A stretch of 64,000 nt of DNA from NCBI RefSeq assembly GCF_038957035.1, contig NZ_CP152412.1, positions 8,552,501 through 8,616,500 of the forward strand. The letters are read 5' to 3'. The notes below the pieces were generated by a model. That model was not told where the DNA came from. It saw nothing but the letters and a program-made list of their open reading frames with translations, and did not search any database. A program made the translations under genes and the position numbers. Positions 17,093 through 25,160 of the stretch are shown here, piece by piece; position 1 is the first letter of the stretch; each line of letters starts with the position of its first letter. This DNA is from Bradyrhizobium sp. B097 (lineage in GTDB: Bacteria; Pseudomonadota; Alphaproteobacteria; Rhizobiales; Xanthobacteraceae).

Positions 17093-18493
17093 ATGAGTGC
17101 CGAAGCCCCCGCGCCTCCGCCGGTGCTGCCGCGACCACGCCCTCCGGTCGCCAAGAGCAACCGCGCGCAGATCATCATCTTCACCATGCTGACGCTGTTC
17201 TTGAGCGCCATCACCGTGATCGGCGGCCGGGTCTGGCTGCGCAATTCGGAAACGCTGGTGTTTGCGGTCGGCGATGCCAACGGCCCGGAGGCCAAGTTCG
17301 CCGCCCGCCTCGCTACCGTGCTGAAGACCAATTCGTCGCGGCTGCGGCTCAAGATCGCGCCGAACCCCGACAACGCCAAGGCGCTGGTGCAGTTCGATCG
17401 CCGCGCCGCAACGCTTGCGATCCTGCGCACCGATGCAAAGGTGCCGCCGCGCGCCCGCGCCATCGCGATCCTCGAGCATGATTTGGTGCTGGTGCTGAGC
17501 CCCGGCGGCAAGAAGATCAAGTCGCTGACCGAACTGAAGAGGAAGAAGATCGCAGTCGTCGGCGACGGCGAGAACAGCGTCAATTTCGTCCGCAGCGCGC
17601 TGGAGATTTCCGACAGCCCGGATGCGGCGCAGCGGGTGCAGCAGGCGCCGCCGAACACGCCGTTCGACAAACTGTTCGCTTCGGGCTTCGCCGCCGTGGT
17701 CGTGATCGAGCATGCCTCGAAGATCATCAAGGACAAGACCTACGAGCAATATGCCAAGCGCGCCGGCGGCTTCACCTTGAACGCGATCGACGAGGCCAAG
17801 GCGCTGGCACGCAAATATCCGGCGATCTCGGAGGAGACGGTCTCGACCGGCATGCTGTCGTCCTCGCCGGCGATCCCCGACGACGACGCCGACACCATCG
17901 GGCTGGAATGGCTGCTGGTCGCGCAATCCTCGATGTCCACGACCACGGCGGCCGAACTCGCGCGCATCGTCTATGAGAACAAGTCCGAGCTCGCGCTCGA
18001 CGACGGCTTCGCCTCCAAGATCGAGCCGGCGGCGACCGACAAGGACGCCTTCATCGTCGCCCATCAGGGTGCGGCCGAATACATCAATGACGATACCAAA
18101 TCGTTCATGGATCGCTACAGCGACGTGATGTATCTCGGCGTTGCCGCGCTCAGCATCATCGGCTCGATCTTCGCTGCGATCTACACCAAGATCACCCGCG
18201 TCGCGCCGGAGAAGGCCAGCGAACTGGCGAGCCGGATCCTCGACATCGGCGAGCGCGTCGAGCACACCACCTGCGCCGAACATCTCGACGAATTGCAGGA
18301 CGAGCTCGAGGCGATCCTGCGCGGCGCGGTGATTGGCTTGCGCGACGGCACCGTTTCCGGCGACGGCCTCGACACCTTCAAGCTCGGCTACGAGCTGGTC
18401 CGAGACGAGATCGCGCTGCGCCGCGACCATCTCAAGCGCCACCCGCCGGCAGTCGATGACAATCTCGTGGTGGTGAAGACCGCGAACGGGTGA
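17093..18493 (+). CDS. TAXI-family TRAP solute-binding protein, membrane-anchored
   Basis: Protein of 466 residues. An N-terminal membrane segment (IIIFTMLTLFLSAITVIGG, about residues 27-45) is followed by a TAXI-type ligand-binding domain (ETLVFAVGDANGPEAKFAARLATVL; LAILRTDAK; HDLVLVLSPGGKKIKSLTEL). A second helix (VMYLGVAALSIIGSIFAAIY, about residues 344-363) is followed by a roughly 100-residue cytoplasmic, partly helical tail. Standard TAXI receptors are free periplasmic proteins that feed a fused DctQM permease. Here there is no permease gene nearby, and the double anchor with a cytoplasmic tail suggests sensing or scaffolding instead. That role is inferred. Confidence 0.85.
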   Translation: MSAEAPAPPPVLPRPRPPVAKSNRAQIIIFTMLTLFLSAITVIGGRVWLRNSETLVFAVGDANGPEAKFAARLATVLKTNSSRLRLKIAPNPDNAKALVQFDRRAATLAILRTDAKVPPRARAIAILEHDLVLVLSPGGKKIKSLTELKRKKIAVVGDGENSVNFVRSALEISDSPDAAQRVQQAPPNTPFDKLFASGFAAVVVIEHASKIIKDKTYEQYAKRAGGFTLNAIDEAKALARKYPAISEETVSTGMLSSSPAIPDDDADTIGLEWLLVAQSSMSTTTAAELARIVYENKSELALDDGFASKIEPAATDKDAFIVAHQGAAEYINDDTKSFMDRYSDVMYLGVAALSIIGSIFAAIYTKITRVAPEKASELASRILDIGERVEHTTCAEHLDELQDELEAILRGAVIGLRDGTVSGDGLDTFKLGYELVRDEIALRRDHLKRHPPAVDDNLVVVKTANG

Positions 18494-18529
18494 AGGCAGT
18501 TGCATCGCATACACGCTGCCATTAGCCCC

Positions 18530-18636
18530 GTCATCCTGAGGTGGCCGCTTCTTCAGCGGCCCTCGAAGGATCGACGGCCACCGGCCGGTGGCCGTGCATC
18601 CTTCGAGGCTCGCAAGAGCTCGCACCTCAGGATGAC
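18530..18636. repeat. Intergenic palindromic repeat, family C
   Basis: About 107 bp from GTCATCCTGAGGTGGCCGCT to CACCTCAGGATGAC, with inner arms CCTCGAAGGATCGACGGCC and GGCCGTGCATCCTTCGAGG. Related copies are at 22582-22709 and 45083-45211. Confidence 0.78.
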
Positions 18637-18667
18637 GGGAAGCAACTTGTGCAGGGCTATTTCCACC

Positions 18668-18752
18668 GTCATTGCGAGGAGCGTTAGCGACGAAGCAATC
18701 CATGCCTCCGCGCATGGAGACGGATGGATTGCTTCGCTGCGCTCGCAATGAC
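18668..18752. repeat. Intergenic palindromic repeat, family D
   Basis: About 85 bp from GTCATTGCGAGGAGCGTTAG to GCGCTCGCAATGAC, with inner arms GAAGCAATCCAT and ATGGATTGCTTC. The second copy is at 49518-49599. It ends 10 bp from the DUF6537 gene stop. Confidence 0.78.
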
Positions 18753-18762
18753 GTGGGCAGGC

Positions 18763-19662
18763 CTACGCCGCCGGCACCCGGGCGCGAATCTCGGCGATCT
18801 TGCGCTTCAGCGACGCCTGCCGCGGATCGGGCATGATGGCGGCGCGGGCCTCGGTGATGGCGGCGGCAAGATCGGGGAGCGCGAGCACGCCGTCGAAGGT
18901 CGGCTTGACCAGTCCGTCGATGATCACGTGCCAGTCCGCGATGCCCTGGCGATAGGGATCGCCGTAGCCCTGGATCATGGTCGCGGTCTGCACAATCGCC
19001 GAGGCCGCGCCCGGCTGCTTGGTCAGGCTGCGGTCGATCATGTGCAGCCAGCGCTCGACCCAGATCCGTTCCTTGGCGTAGCGCCCCGAGAACAGCCGCC
19101 AGCGCTTCAGGCCGGCCTCGATCCGGAGCCGGCGAACGCTGAAGCGGGTGTTGGCGCTGAAGCGGATCGAGACCCGGCGGCGCCGCCAGCCGAGCTGGTC
19201 GAGCACGGCGAGGATCGGATCGGCGACCATCGCAGGCAGGGCGTCGATCAACTCGTCGAAGCGGAGCTTCTTGACGTCGTCGGCCGAGCGCGCCGCAAGG
19301 CCGCCCGCCGCGTTGACTTCGCCGAGCTTGAGCTGCGCGATGCGGATCGCGTCCTCATAGGCCATGCGCTCGGCCATCAGCCGCGCGATCTCGGCAAGCA
19401 GGGCGTCGTCAACGACGCGGCGGCCGACGAAGCGCTTGAGCCGGTCGATGTAGAGCTGGGCGTAGCTCGTGCTCTGATAGGCGATCAACAGCTGGATGGC
19501 ATCGGTGACCGCGGGCCCGAGGTGGTCCGGGCAGGCGTCGGGCAACACCGGCGGCCCCTCGTCCTCATCGCCGATGATATCGGCAAACAGGTAACGAAGC
19601 GAAGCCAGCAGACTGTCGTCATCCGGCACTGCGGCGCCTCCAGAACTCGTCGCGGGGCTCAT
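18763..19662 (-). CDS. Solitary DUF6537-like protein (indolepyruvate oxidoreductase C-terminal region type)
   Basis: Protein of 299 residues, soluble, with no recognisable cofactor motif. The middle region (LLIAYQSTSYAQLYIDRLKRF...RLMAERMAYEDAIRIAQLKLGE) resembles the C-terminal DUF6537 part of large indolepyruvate:ferredoxin oxidoreductase proteins. The thiamine, iron-sulfur and gamma-type domains that normally accompany it are absent. Its start overlaps the stop of the upstream cNMP-binding gene as ATGA, so the two are co-translated. It may be a detached regulatory or structural domain. The family assignment is from memory of the motif and should be treated as moderate. Confidence 0.6.
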   Translation of the reverse strand: MSPATSSGGAAVPDDDSLLASLRYLFADIIGDEDEGPPVLPDACPDHLGPAVTDAIQLLIAYQSTSYAQLYIDRLKRFVGRRVVDDALLAEIARLMAERMAYEDAIRIAQLKLGEVNAAGGLAARSADDVKKLRFDELIDALPAMVADPILAVLDQLGWRRRRVSIRFSANTRFSVRRLRIEAGLKRWRLFSGRYAKERIWVERWLHMIDRSLTKQPGAASAIVQTATMIQGYGDPYRQGIADWHVIIDGLVKPTFDGVLALPDLAAAITEARAAIMPDPRQASLKRKIAEIRARVPAA

Positions 19663-20327
19663 GCAGGTTTTGGCTCCGCGACCTGTGGGGTGGCGTGCTG
19701 CGCGAGCCGCTGCTCGAGCGTCGAGATATTCTCGAACAGGCGGGCGCTGAACAGACGCAGGAGGTAGAAGCCGAACGCCGGGTTCTGAACGTAAAGCTGC
19801 TCGACCTGGTCATAGGTCACCGACAGCACCATGCCGGTTTCGACGCACTCCAGCGTCTGGGTGCGGGTGTTCGACGGCGACAGCATGCCGAACTCGCCGA
19901 CGAGGGCGCCGACCGGCAGCTCGATGCCGGATTCGACCAGGCGGAAGCGGCCGCTGACAATGTAGAACATGCTGTCGGCCTTCTCGTCCTTGTAGAACAG
20001 GACTTCGCCCGCGGTGCATTTGCGCTCGGTCGTGAACGGCCTCAGCCAGTCCATCGACAGATCGCTGTTGACCGATTTCTTCACGTTGCGGACCAGCTGC
20101 AGCATCTGGTGCAGCCGATAGGTGTTCACCGGCAACAGCACGGCATGCAGGATCAGCGTCGCGTAATTATGGGTCGGGACGGCGGTCGCGATCAGGATGA
20201 TGTTGGTCAGGATGGCGAAGACGCGCAACGGGATCATGGTCCGCATCGACAGCGTGGCGACCACGAAGATCGATGCAAAGAAACTGCCGGCGGCGCCGGC
20301 GTGCTCCGCGAGATGTGAGGTATCCAT
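19659..20327 (-). CDS. Membrane protein with cyclic nucleotide-binding domain
   Basis: Protein of 222 residues. The N-terminal third has two to three hydrophobic helices (SFFASIFVVATLSM, PLRVFAILTNIILIATAV, YATLILHAVLLPVNTY). Then comes a CNBD: AGEVLFYKDEKADSMFYIVSGRFRLVESGIELPVGALVGEFGMLSPSNTRTQTLEC, with the phosphate-binding GEFGML and a conserved Arg-Thr. There is no helix-turn-helix, so it is not a CRP-type regulator; the plan is Popeye-like. It is divergent from a cyclic-nucleotide-gated K+ channel and translationally coupled to the DUF6537 gene. A cNMP-responsive membrane sensor is likely; its output is unknown. Confidence 0.82.
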   Translation of the reverse strand: MDTSHLAEHAGAAGSFFASIFVVATLSMRTMIPLRVFAILTNIILIATAVPTHNYATLILHAVLLPVNTYRLHQMLQLVRNVKKSVNSDLSMDWLRPFTTERKCTAGEVLFYKDEKADSMFYIVSGRFRLVESGIELPVGALVGEFGMLSPSNTRTQTLECVETGMVLSVTYDQVEQLYVQNPAFGFYLLRLFSARLFENISTLEQRLAQHATPQVAEPKPA

Positions 20328-20645
20328 CGGAAACCAACCAATTTCTCAAGAAGTGAACAAGATCGCCCTATTAGTCGCTTCATTCCGGCCGAGGTCGCAT
20401 CGTTGACCAGCATCCCTGATATACGGTGAAAAAGCGACGATTTGTCTGATTTCTCACATTCGCGGGCGCAAAAACGGGCCAACATGGTTAGGCCATTCGT
20501 CCAACATTTGGGACTTTCGCCGCGACCATCCCGCCACCGCCTGCGCGTTGACGGCCTCAACCGGGAGAGGCACGTTGTGACACAGGCTCCGCCATTCGCA
20601 GGGGCCTCAATTCCAGCAGTTCAGCGACAGGCAAGCTCCGTTCCG
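20328..20645. other. Gene-free divergent region between two cNMP-binding genes
   Basis: 318 bp separating the minus-strand CNBD protein from the plus-strand channel. The channel's frame stays open through most of it but lacks a good start or domain content. I see no hairpin, repeat or confident promoter. Confidence 0.45.
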
Positions 20646-21758
20646 ATGTCCAAGCCGATCGTCCTTCCGGCCTTGACGCGCTTCATTTCCGCCACCGCCG
20701 GCCGCAACATGACCACGGCGGCCTATGTCGCGGTCGCGGTCGGTGTCGCCATGATGACGCTGCTGACGGTCGCGCCGGCCTATGACGCGGTCCCGCACTG
20801 GGTCGATGCGCTGCTGTGGGCCTGCCTTGCCTATTTCGTGTTCGAATGGCTGGTGCGGCTGCGGCACATGCGGCGGCAGGACAAGCTCTGGTTCTACGCG
20901 CTATCAAGCGCAGGCGTCGTCGATGCGGTCGGCGCGCTGGCGGTGCCGCTGGCCCTGCTCGCCGGCACCGAGCCGAAAACCGCATGGCTGCTCGGCGTGC
21001 TCTGGGTGCTCAAGGTGGTGCCGGGCATTCCCGGCCTGCGCCAGCTCCGGCGCGTGCTCGTCGTGGAATCCGGCCCGCTGCTCAGCGTGCTGGTGATCTT
21101 CCTGATGGTGGTGTTCCTGGCCTCGGTCGCGGAATACTTCCTGGAGCGGGATGTCCAGCCGCAGACCTTCGGCAGCGTGCCGGCGGCGCTGTGGTGGGCG
21201 GTGGTGACGCTGACCACGACAGGCTATGGCGACGTGGTGCCGATCACCCCGCTCGGCCGCATGGTCGCCGCCATGGTGATGATCTCGGGCCTCGGCGTGT
21301 TTGGGCTGTGGACCGGTATTCTGGCGACCGGCTTTGCCGCGGAAACCCGTCGCGACAATTTTCTGAGAACCTGGGAAACCGTGAGCAAGGTGCCGTTCTT
21401 CGCGCATCTCGGCCCGGCCGCGATCGCGGACGTCACCCAGGTGCTGCGGACCATGGACCTGCCGCCGCGCACCATGATCATCCGCAAGGACACCAATGGC
21501 GATTGCATGTATTTCGTCGCTGCCGGCGAGGTGGAGGTCGACCTGCCCGGACGCAAGGTGAAGCTCGGCGAAGGCGCGTTCTTCGGCGAGATGGCGCTGC
21601 TCGGCAACGCCAAGCGGGGCGCCAGCGTCTCGACCAGCAAGGTGACCCGGCTGTTGGTGCTTGACCTCGTCGATTTCCGCCTGTTGATGGCAAGGCATCC
21701 CGATCTCGCCGAGACCATTGACGCCGAGGCGAAGCGGCGCGAACTCGAGAATCAATGA
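20646..21758 (+). CDS. Cyclic nucleotide-gated potassium channel, MloK1-like
   Basis: Ion channel of 370 residues, close in length to Mesorhizobium MloK1. Membrane segments S1-S6 occupy about residues 20-235, with the K+ selectivity filter in WWAVVTLTTTGYGDVVPITPLGR and the S6 sequence GVFGLWTGILATGF. A C-linker and a cyclic nucleotide-binding domain follow (FFGEMALLGNAKRGASVSTSKVTRLLVLDLVDF). The binding-site arginine is kept, but the residue after it is Gly rather than the usual Ser/Thr. ATG 20646 places S1 normally. Its stop overlaps the start of the next gene (ATGATG). Confidence 0.92.
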   Translation: MSKPIVLPALTRFISATAGRNMTTAAYVAVAVGVAMMTLLTVAPAYDAVPHWVDALLWACLAYFVFEWLVRLRHMRRQDKLWFYALSSAGVVDAVGALAVPLALLAGTEPKTAWLLGVLWVLKVVPGIPGLRQLRRVLVVESGPLLSVLVIFLMVVFLASVAEYFLERDVQPQTFGSVPAALWWAVVTLTTTGYGDVVPITPLGRMVAAMVMISGLGVFGLWTGILATGFAAETRRDNFLRTWETVSKVPFFAHLGPAAIADVTQVLRTMDLPPRTMIIRKDTNGDCMYFVAAGEVEVDLPGRKVKLGEGAFFGEMALLGNAKRGASVSTSKVTRLLVLDLVDFRLLMARHPDLAETIDAEAKRRELENQ

Positions 21759-22555
21759 TGGAGACTGATATGGCCGAGTTGGCCGACACCGCCAGCGGAC
21801 CCGTGCTCGAAATCGCCGGCGCCCGCGCCACGATCCGCCTCAACCGGCCGAAGCATCTCAACCGCCTGCAGGCCGAGGATCTCGGCGAGCTCGTCAGGCT
21901 GTTCGACCGGATCGAGGCCGATCCCGCGATCCGCGTGCTGGTGCTGACCGGAACCGGCCGCGCGTTCTCCGCCGGCTACGACCTCAACTCGGTCGCCGAG
22001 CGCGCGGTGAGCGAGAGCGAGCAGCAGAGTGCGGGCTCGGCGTTCGAGGTCGTGGTCAACCGGCTCGAGGATCTCTGCGTGCCGACGATCTGCCGGCTCA
22101 ATGGCGGCGTCTATGGCGGCTCGACCGACCTCGCGCTCGCCTGCGATTTCCGCATCGGCGTCGATACTGCCGAGATGTTCATGCCGGCGGCGCGGCTCGG
22201 GCTGCACTATTACAAGAGCGGCATCCGGCGCTACGTCACGAGGCTCGGGGTCGACAACGCCAGGATGCTGTTCCTGACCGCGCAGAAGATCACGGCGCCG
22301 GAGATGTTGCGGATCGGCTACCTCACCGCCATGGTGTCGCTCGACCTGCTCGACGAGGAAGTCGACAAGCTTGCCACGATCCTGGCCGGCAATGCGCCCA
22401 AGGCGATGGCCGGCATGAAGCGCGCGATCAACGAATTCGCTCGCGGCGCGCTGGATGAGGCCGCCGCCGACCAGCGCCACCGCGACAGCATGCGCGGCGA
22501 CGAGATTAAGGAAGGCATCAAGGCGTTCGCCGAGAAGCGGCCACCGAGGTTTTAG
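21755..22555 (+). CDS. Enoyl-CoA hydratase/isomerase-like protein
   Basis: Crotonase-fold protein of 266 residues. The oxyanion-hole region AFSAGYDLNSV and the helix GGVYGGSTDLALACDFRIG are present, but both usual catalytic glutamates are replaced: Asp at the first (GGSTDLAL) and Ala in the second (FMPAARLGLHYYKSG). It may catalyse a reaction other than simple hydration, or be a weak hydratase. Its start overlaps the K+ channel stop by a few bases, which implies co-transcription although no functional link is obvious. Confidence 0.82.
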   Translation: MMETDMAELADTASGPVLEIAGARATIRLNRPKHLNRLQAEDLGELVRLFDRIEADPAIRVLVLTGTGRAFSAGYDLNSVAERAVSESEQQSAGSAFEVVVNRLEDLCVPTICRLNGGVYGGSTDLALACDFRIGVDTAEMFMPAARLGLHYYKSGIRRYVTRLGVDNARMLFLTAQKITAPEMLRIGYLTAMVSLDLLDEEVDKLATILAGNAPKAMAGMKRAINEFARGALDEAAADQRHRDSMRGDEIKEGIKAFAEKRPPRF

Positions 22556-22581
22556 AGGCAGCACGCCAAGCCATTGGTACC

Positions 22582-22709
22582 GTCACCCTGAGGAGCGCGG
22601 AACGCACGTCTCGAAGGGTCGACGGCCCGGCTGGTGGCCGATTCATCCTTCGAGGCTCGCTGCGCTCGCACCTCCAGCGACAAAGGTTTCGCCTTTGCGC
22701 GGGGATGAC
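22582..22709. repeat. Intergenic palindromic repeat, family C
   Basis: Second family C copy, from GTCACCCTGAGGAGCGCGG to GCGGGGATGAC, with arms TCGAAGGGTCGACGGCC and TCATCCTTCGAGG and an extra hairpin (AGCGACAAAGG..CCTTTGCGC). Confidence 0.75.
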
Positions 22710-22733
22710 GGGACTGGGAGGATGCACCGATGC

Positions 22734-22896
22734 TTCACCCTCCCCTGGAGGGGGAGGGTCGTTGCGCATGTAGCAAAGCGGAATGCGCAGCGGGGTGGGG
22801 TGATCTCTCAACACGAGCGGTGCCGAGTGGAGAGAGATCACCCCACCTCGCCGCTCATTTCATTCGCGTCGATCCTCCCCCTCCAGGGGAGGATGA
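22734..22896. repeat. Intergenic palindromic repeat, family E variant
   Basis: Long palindrome with outer arms TCACCCTCCCCTGGAGGGGG and CCCCCTCCAGGGGAGGATGA and an inner GGGGTGATCTCTCAAC. Nearly the same variant is at 38021-38186. Together with the family C copy it fills the 354-bp gap at 22556-22909. Confidence 0.78.
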
Positions 22897-22909
22897 GAGC
22901 AGCGTCCCC

Positions 22910-23344
22910 TCACGTCCGCTTCGACCGCATCGCGCGCGTCTGCGCGATGTCAGGGTCGCGGGCCAGCACCTGGTAGCGCTTGCTGTCGACGGCGTAGATC
23001 GCGATGCGGCCCTCGGCGTCGGCGTGAACGCCCCAGCCGAAACGCTTGCCGAGCGGCGAGGCGCGCATGCAGGCCTGGCCGCGCGAGAAGAACGTCTCGC
23101 GGGCGAGGCTGCGCGCCTTCTTCGCCGCCTTCGCATCGAGCGCGCGGCCGGCCGACGAGGTGGCGAACACCACGTCGTCGGAGGTGTATTTGTAGGGCGC
23201 TTCGGCGATCATCCGGTATTGCAGCACGGCAACCGTCGGCTGGCCGCCACGCAGCTGCGGCTCCTCGCCGCGCTGCGCCGGGCAATCCTCGGCGACGCGG
23301 ATCAGGGTGTTGAAGCAGTTGGTGCTGTACAGCGGTTTCGCCAT
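22910..23344 (-). CDS. DUF6157-family protein
   Basis: Soluble protein of 144 residues starting MAKPLYSTNCFNTLIRVAEDCPA, with RMIAEAPYKYTSDDVVFATSSAG in the middle and ACMRASPLGKRFGWGVHADAEGRIAIYAVDSKRY later. This resembles DUF6157 proteins, for which no function is established. ATG 23344 was preferred over an in-frame start 18 bases upstream because it matches the family opening. It lies 14 bp downstream of the GST2 gene on the same strand and may be expressed with it under the WYL2 palindrome. Confidence 0.72.
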   Translation of the reverse strand: MAKPLYSTNCFNTLIRVAEDCPAQRGEEPQLRGGQPTVAVLQYRMIAEAPYKYTSDDVVFATSSAGRALDAKAAKKARSLARETFFSRGQACMRASPLGKRFGWGVHADAEGRIAIYAVDSKRYQVLARDPDIAQTRAMRSKRT

Positions 23345-23358
23345 CGGCACGATCCGTA

Positions 23359-24012
23359 TCACACTCCGGCGGCGGCTGCATGCTGCGCCGCCATCTCGTC
23401 GTCGGCCTTCGATATCCGGATGAAGGCCGGGCGCGCGGCGATGCGTTCGGAATAGCGGACGAAGACGTCCCTTTTCGGCACGATGCCGAACATCATGGTC
23501 CAGCTGAGCGCGATGCCCCAGAGGATGTCGGCCGCCGTGATCTCTTCGCCGAGCAGATAGGGCCCCTTTGCCAGCTGCGCCTCGAGCGCGCCCAGCATGG
23601 TGTCGTAATCGGCGTAGGGCGACTGCGTGATCGGCGCCGGCTCGCGCTTCATGAAATGGTCGATCACGGCCGGCTCGAACGACGAGCCGTAATAGGCGAT
23701 CCAGCGCAGATACGGGCCGCGGCGCGGATCGTTGAGTGCGGGCGTGAGACCGGCCTGCGGAAACAGATCGGCGAGATAGATGAAGATCGCGACCTGCTCG
23801 GTCACCAGCGCGTCGCCATGGCGGATTGCCGGCACCTTGCCGAGCGGATTGATCGCGAGATAGGCGTCCTTGCGCTGCTCGGCCGCCTTCATGTTGAGGA
23901 TGTGTAGATCATAGGGCGCGCCGAGTTCCTCCAGCAGCACACGCGCGCCGGTGGCGCGGCTCTGCGGCGAGTAATACAGCGTGACGCGGTCGGTGGGGGC
24001 AGCGGTGGTCAT
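23359..24012 (-). CDS. Glutathione S-transferase, GST2
   Basis: Standard two-domain GST of 217 residues. The thioredoxin-like domain starts VTLYYSPQSRATGARVLLEELGAPYDLHIL, and LGKVPAIRHGDALVTEQVAIFIYLADLF supplies the cis-proline and the glutathione-binding turn. The helical domain contains the YLLGEEITAADILWG motif of bacterial GSTs. It likely conjugates glutathione to a small electrophile. The gene is divergent from a WYL regulator (84 bp between starts), and a 27-bp palindrome lies in the shared promoter. Confidence 0.9.
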   Translation of the reverse strand: MTTAAPTDRVTLYYSPQSRATGARVLLEELGAPYDLHILNMKAAEQRKDAYLAINPLGKVPAIRHGDALVTEQVAIFIYLADLFPQAGLTPALNDPRRGPYLRWIAYYGSSFEPAVIDHFMKREPAPITQSPYADYDTMLGALEAQLAKGPYLLGEEITAADILWGIALSWTMMFGIVPKRDVFVRYSERIAARPAFIRISKADDEMAAQHAAAAGV

Positions 24013-24061
24013 CAGCGGATCTCCTTGCGCCGTCAGGGCGCATGACCTCCTTATGTCCGCC

Positions 24062-24088
24062 TATACCTGACATCTTGTGTCAGGTATA
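24062..24088. promoter_or_regulatory. 27-bp palindromic operator overlapping a -10 box (WYL2-GST2)
   Basis: Perfect 11-bp arms TATACCTGACA and TGTCAGGTATA separated by 5 nt. The right arm runs into a consensus TATAAT at 24085-24090, only six bases before the WYL2 ATG at 24097. Binding here would block the regulator's own promoter and lies 50 bp from the GST2 start. The inner CTGACA..TGTCAG recalls the palindromes of the first WYL module. Confidence 0.75.
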
Positions 24089-24096
24089 ATTTGGCC

Positions 24097-25101
24097 ATGC
24101 GCGCGAGCCGGCTGTTTTCCATCCTCACCACCCTGCAGGCTCGGGGACAGGTCACCGCGCCCGAACTGGCCGAGGCCTGCGAGGTCTCGGTGCGCACGAT
24201 CTATCGCGACATCGATGCGCTCTCGGCTGCCGGCGTGCCCGTCTATGCCGACCGCGGCGCCGAGGGCGGCTATCGGCTGCTCGACGGCTACCGCGTGCGG
24301 CTCAACGGGCTATCGCAGGGCGAGGCCGAGGCGCTGTTCATGGCCGGCCTGCCCGGCCCTGCCGCCGCGCTCGGCCTCGATGTCGCGATGGCGGCGGCGC
24401 AGACCAAGCTGATGGCGGCGCTGCCGGAGAATCTTCGCCCCAACGCGCGGGGCATGCAGCAGCGCTTCCATCTCGACGCGCCGGGCTGGTTCGGCGAGAC
24501 CGAGGAGCCGAAGCATCTGCGCGCCATCGCAAGCGCCGTGCTGCGCGAAACCCTGATCGAGATCCGCTACCAGAGCTGGAAGGCCGAGAAGCGCCGGCGC
24601 CTGGCGCCGCTCGGCCTCGTGCTGAAGGGTGGCAGCTGGTACCTCGCCGGCTTGGTCGACGGCAATGTGCGCACCTACCGCGTCGCCCGCGTGCTGGATT
24701 GCACCGCGCTGGAGACACCGTTCGCGCGGCCGGCGGAGTTCGATCTCGCCACCTACTGGCGCGCCTCGATCGCGCGGCTCGAGGCCGAGCTGCATCCAAA
24801 CGAGGCCACGGTGCGGCTGTCGCCGTTGGGGCTGCAGCTGTTCGATGCGCTGGCCCACCCTTACGTGAAGGCGCGGATGCAGCTTACCGATGGCCCTGAG
24901 CCCGACGGCTGGCGCGTCGCCACCATGCCGGTCGGCAAGACGGTGTGGCACGCCGCCTCCGAGCTGCTGCGCCTCGGCGCCGAGGCCGAGGTGATTGAAC
25001 CGCAGGAACTGCGCGAGAAGATGGCGGAGCTAGCGGGCGCGATGGCCGCGCGCTATGCGGCCCCGCCCGCGCGGCGCGCGGTGGCGAGACGCAAGGGTTG
25101 A
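24097..25101 (+). CDS. WYL-domain (YafY-type) transcriptional regulator, WYL2
   Basis: Protein of 334 residues. The N-terminal HTH (RASRLFSILTTLQARGQVTAPELAEACEVSVRTIYRDIDALSAAG region) resembles that of WYL1. The WYL domain includes RRRLAPLGLVLKGGSWYLAGLVDGNVRTYRVARV, with a C-terminal WCX-like extension (ATVRLSPLGLQLFDALAHPYV). It probably represses GST2, and perhaps itself, through the 27-bp palindrome. The spacing between TATAAT and the ATG suggests a leaderless transcript; the in-frame TTG at 24091 is a less likely start. Confidence 0.9.
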   Translation: MRASRLFSILTTLQARGQVTAPELAEACEVSVRTIYRDIDALSAAGVPVYADRGAEGGYRLLDGYRVRLNGLSQGEAEALFMAGLPGPAAALGLDVAMAAAQTKLMAALPENLRPNARGMQQRFHLDAPGWFGETEEPKHLRAIASAVLRETLIEIRYQSWKAEKRRRLAPLGLVLKGGSWYLAGLVDGNVRTYRVARVLDCTALETPFARPAEFDLATYWRASIARLEAELHPNEATVRLSPLGLQLFDALAHPYVKARMQLTDGPEPDGWRVATMPVGKTVWHAASELLRLGAEAEVIEPQELREKMAELAGAMAARYAAPPARRAVARRKG

Positions 25102-25160
25102 GGCGCGAGACGCCAAGGCGCGATGAGCTTGGATTGAATGGTAGTCGCAGGGACGGTGCG

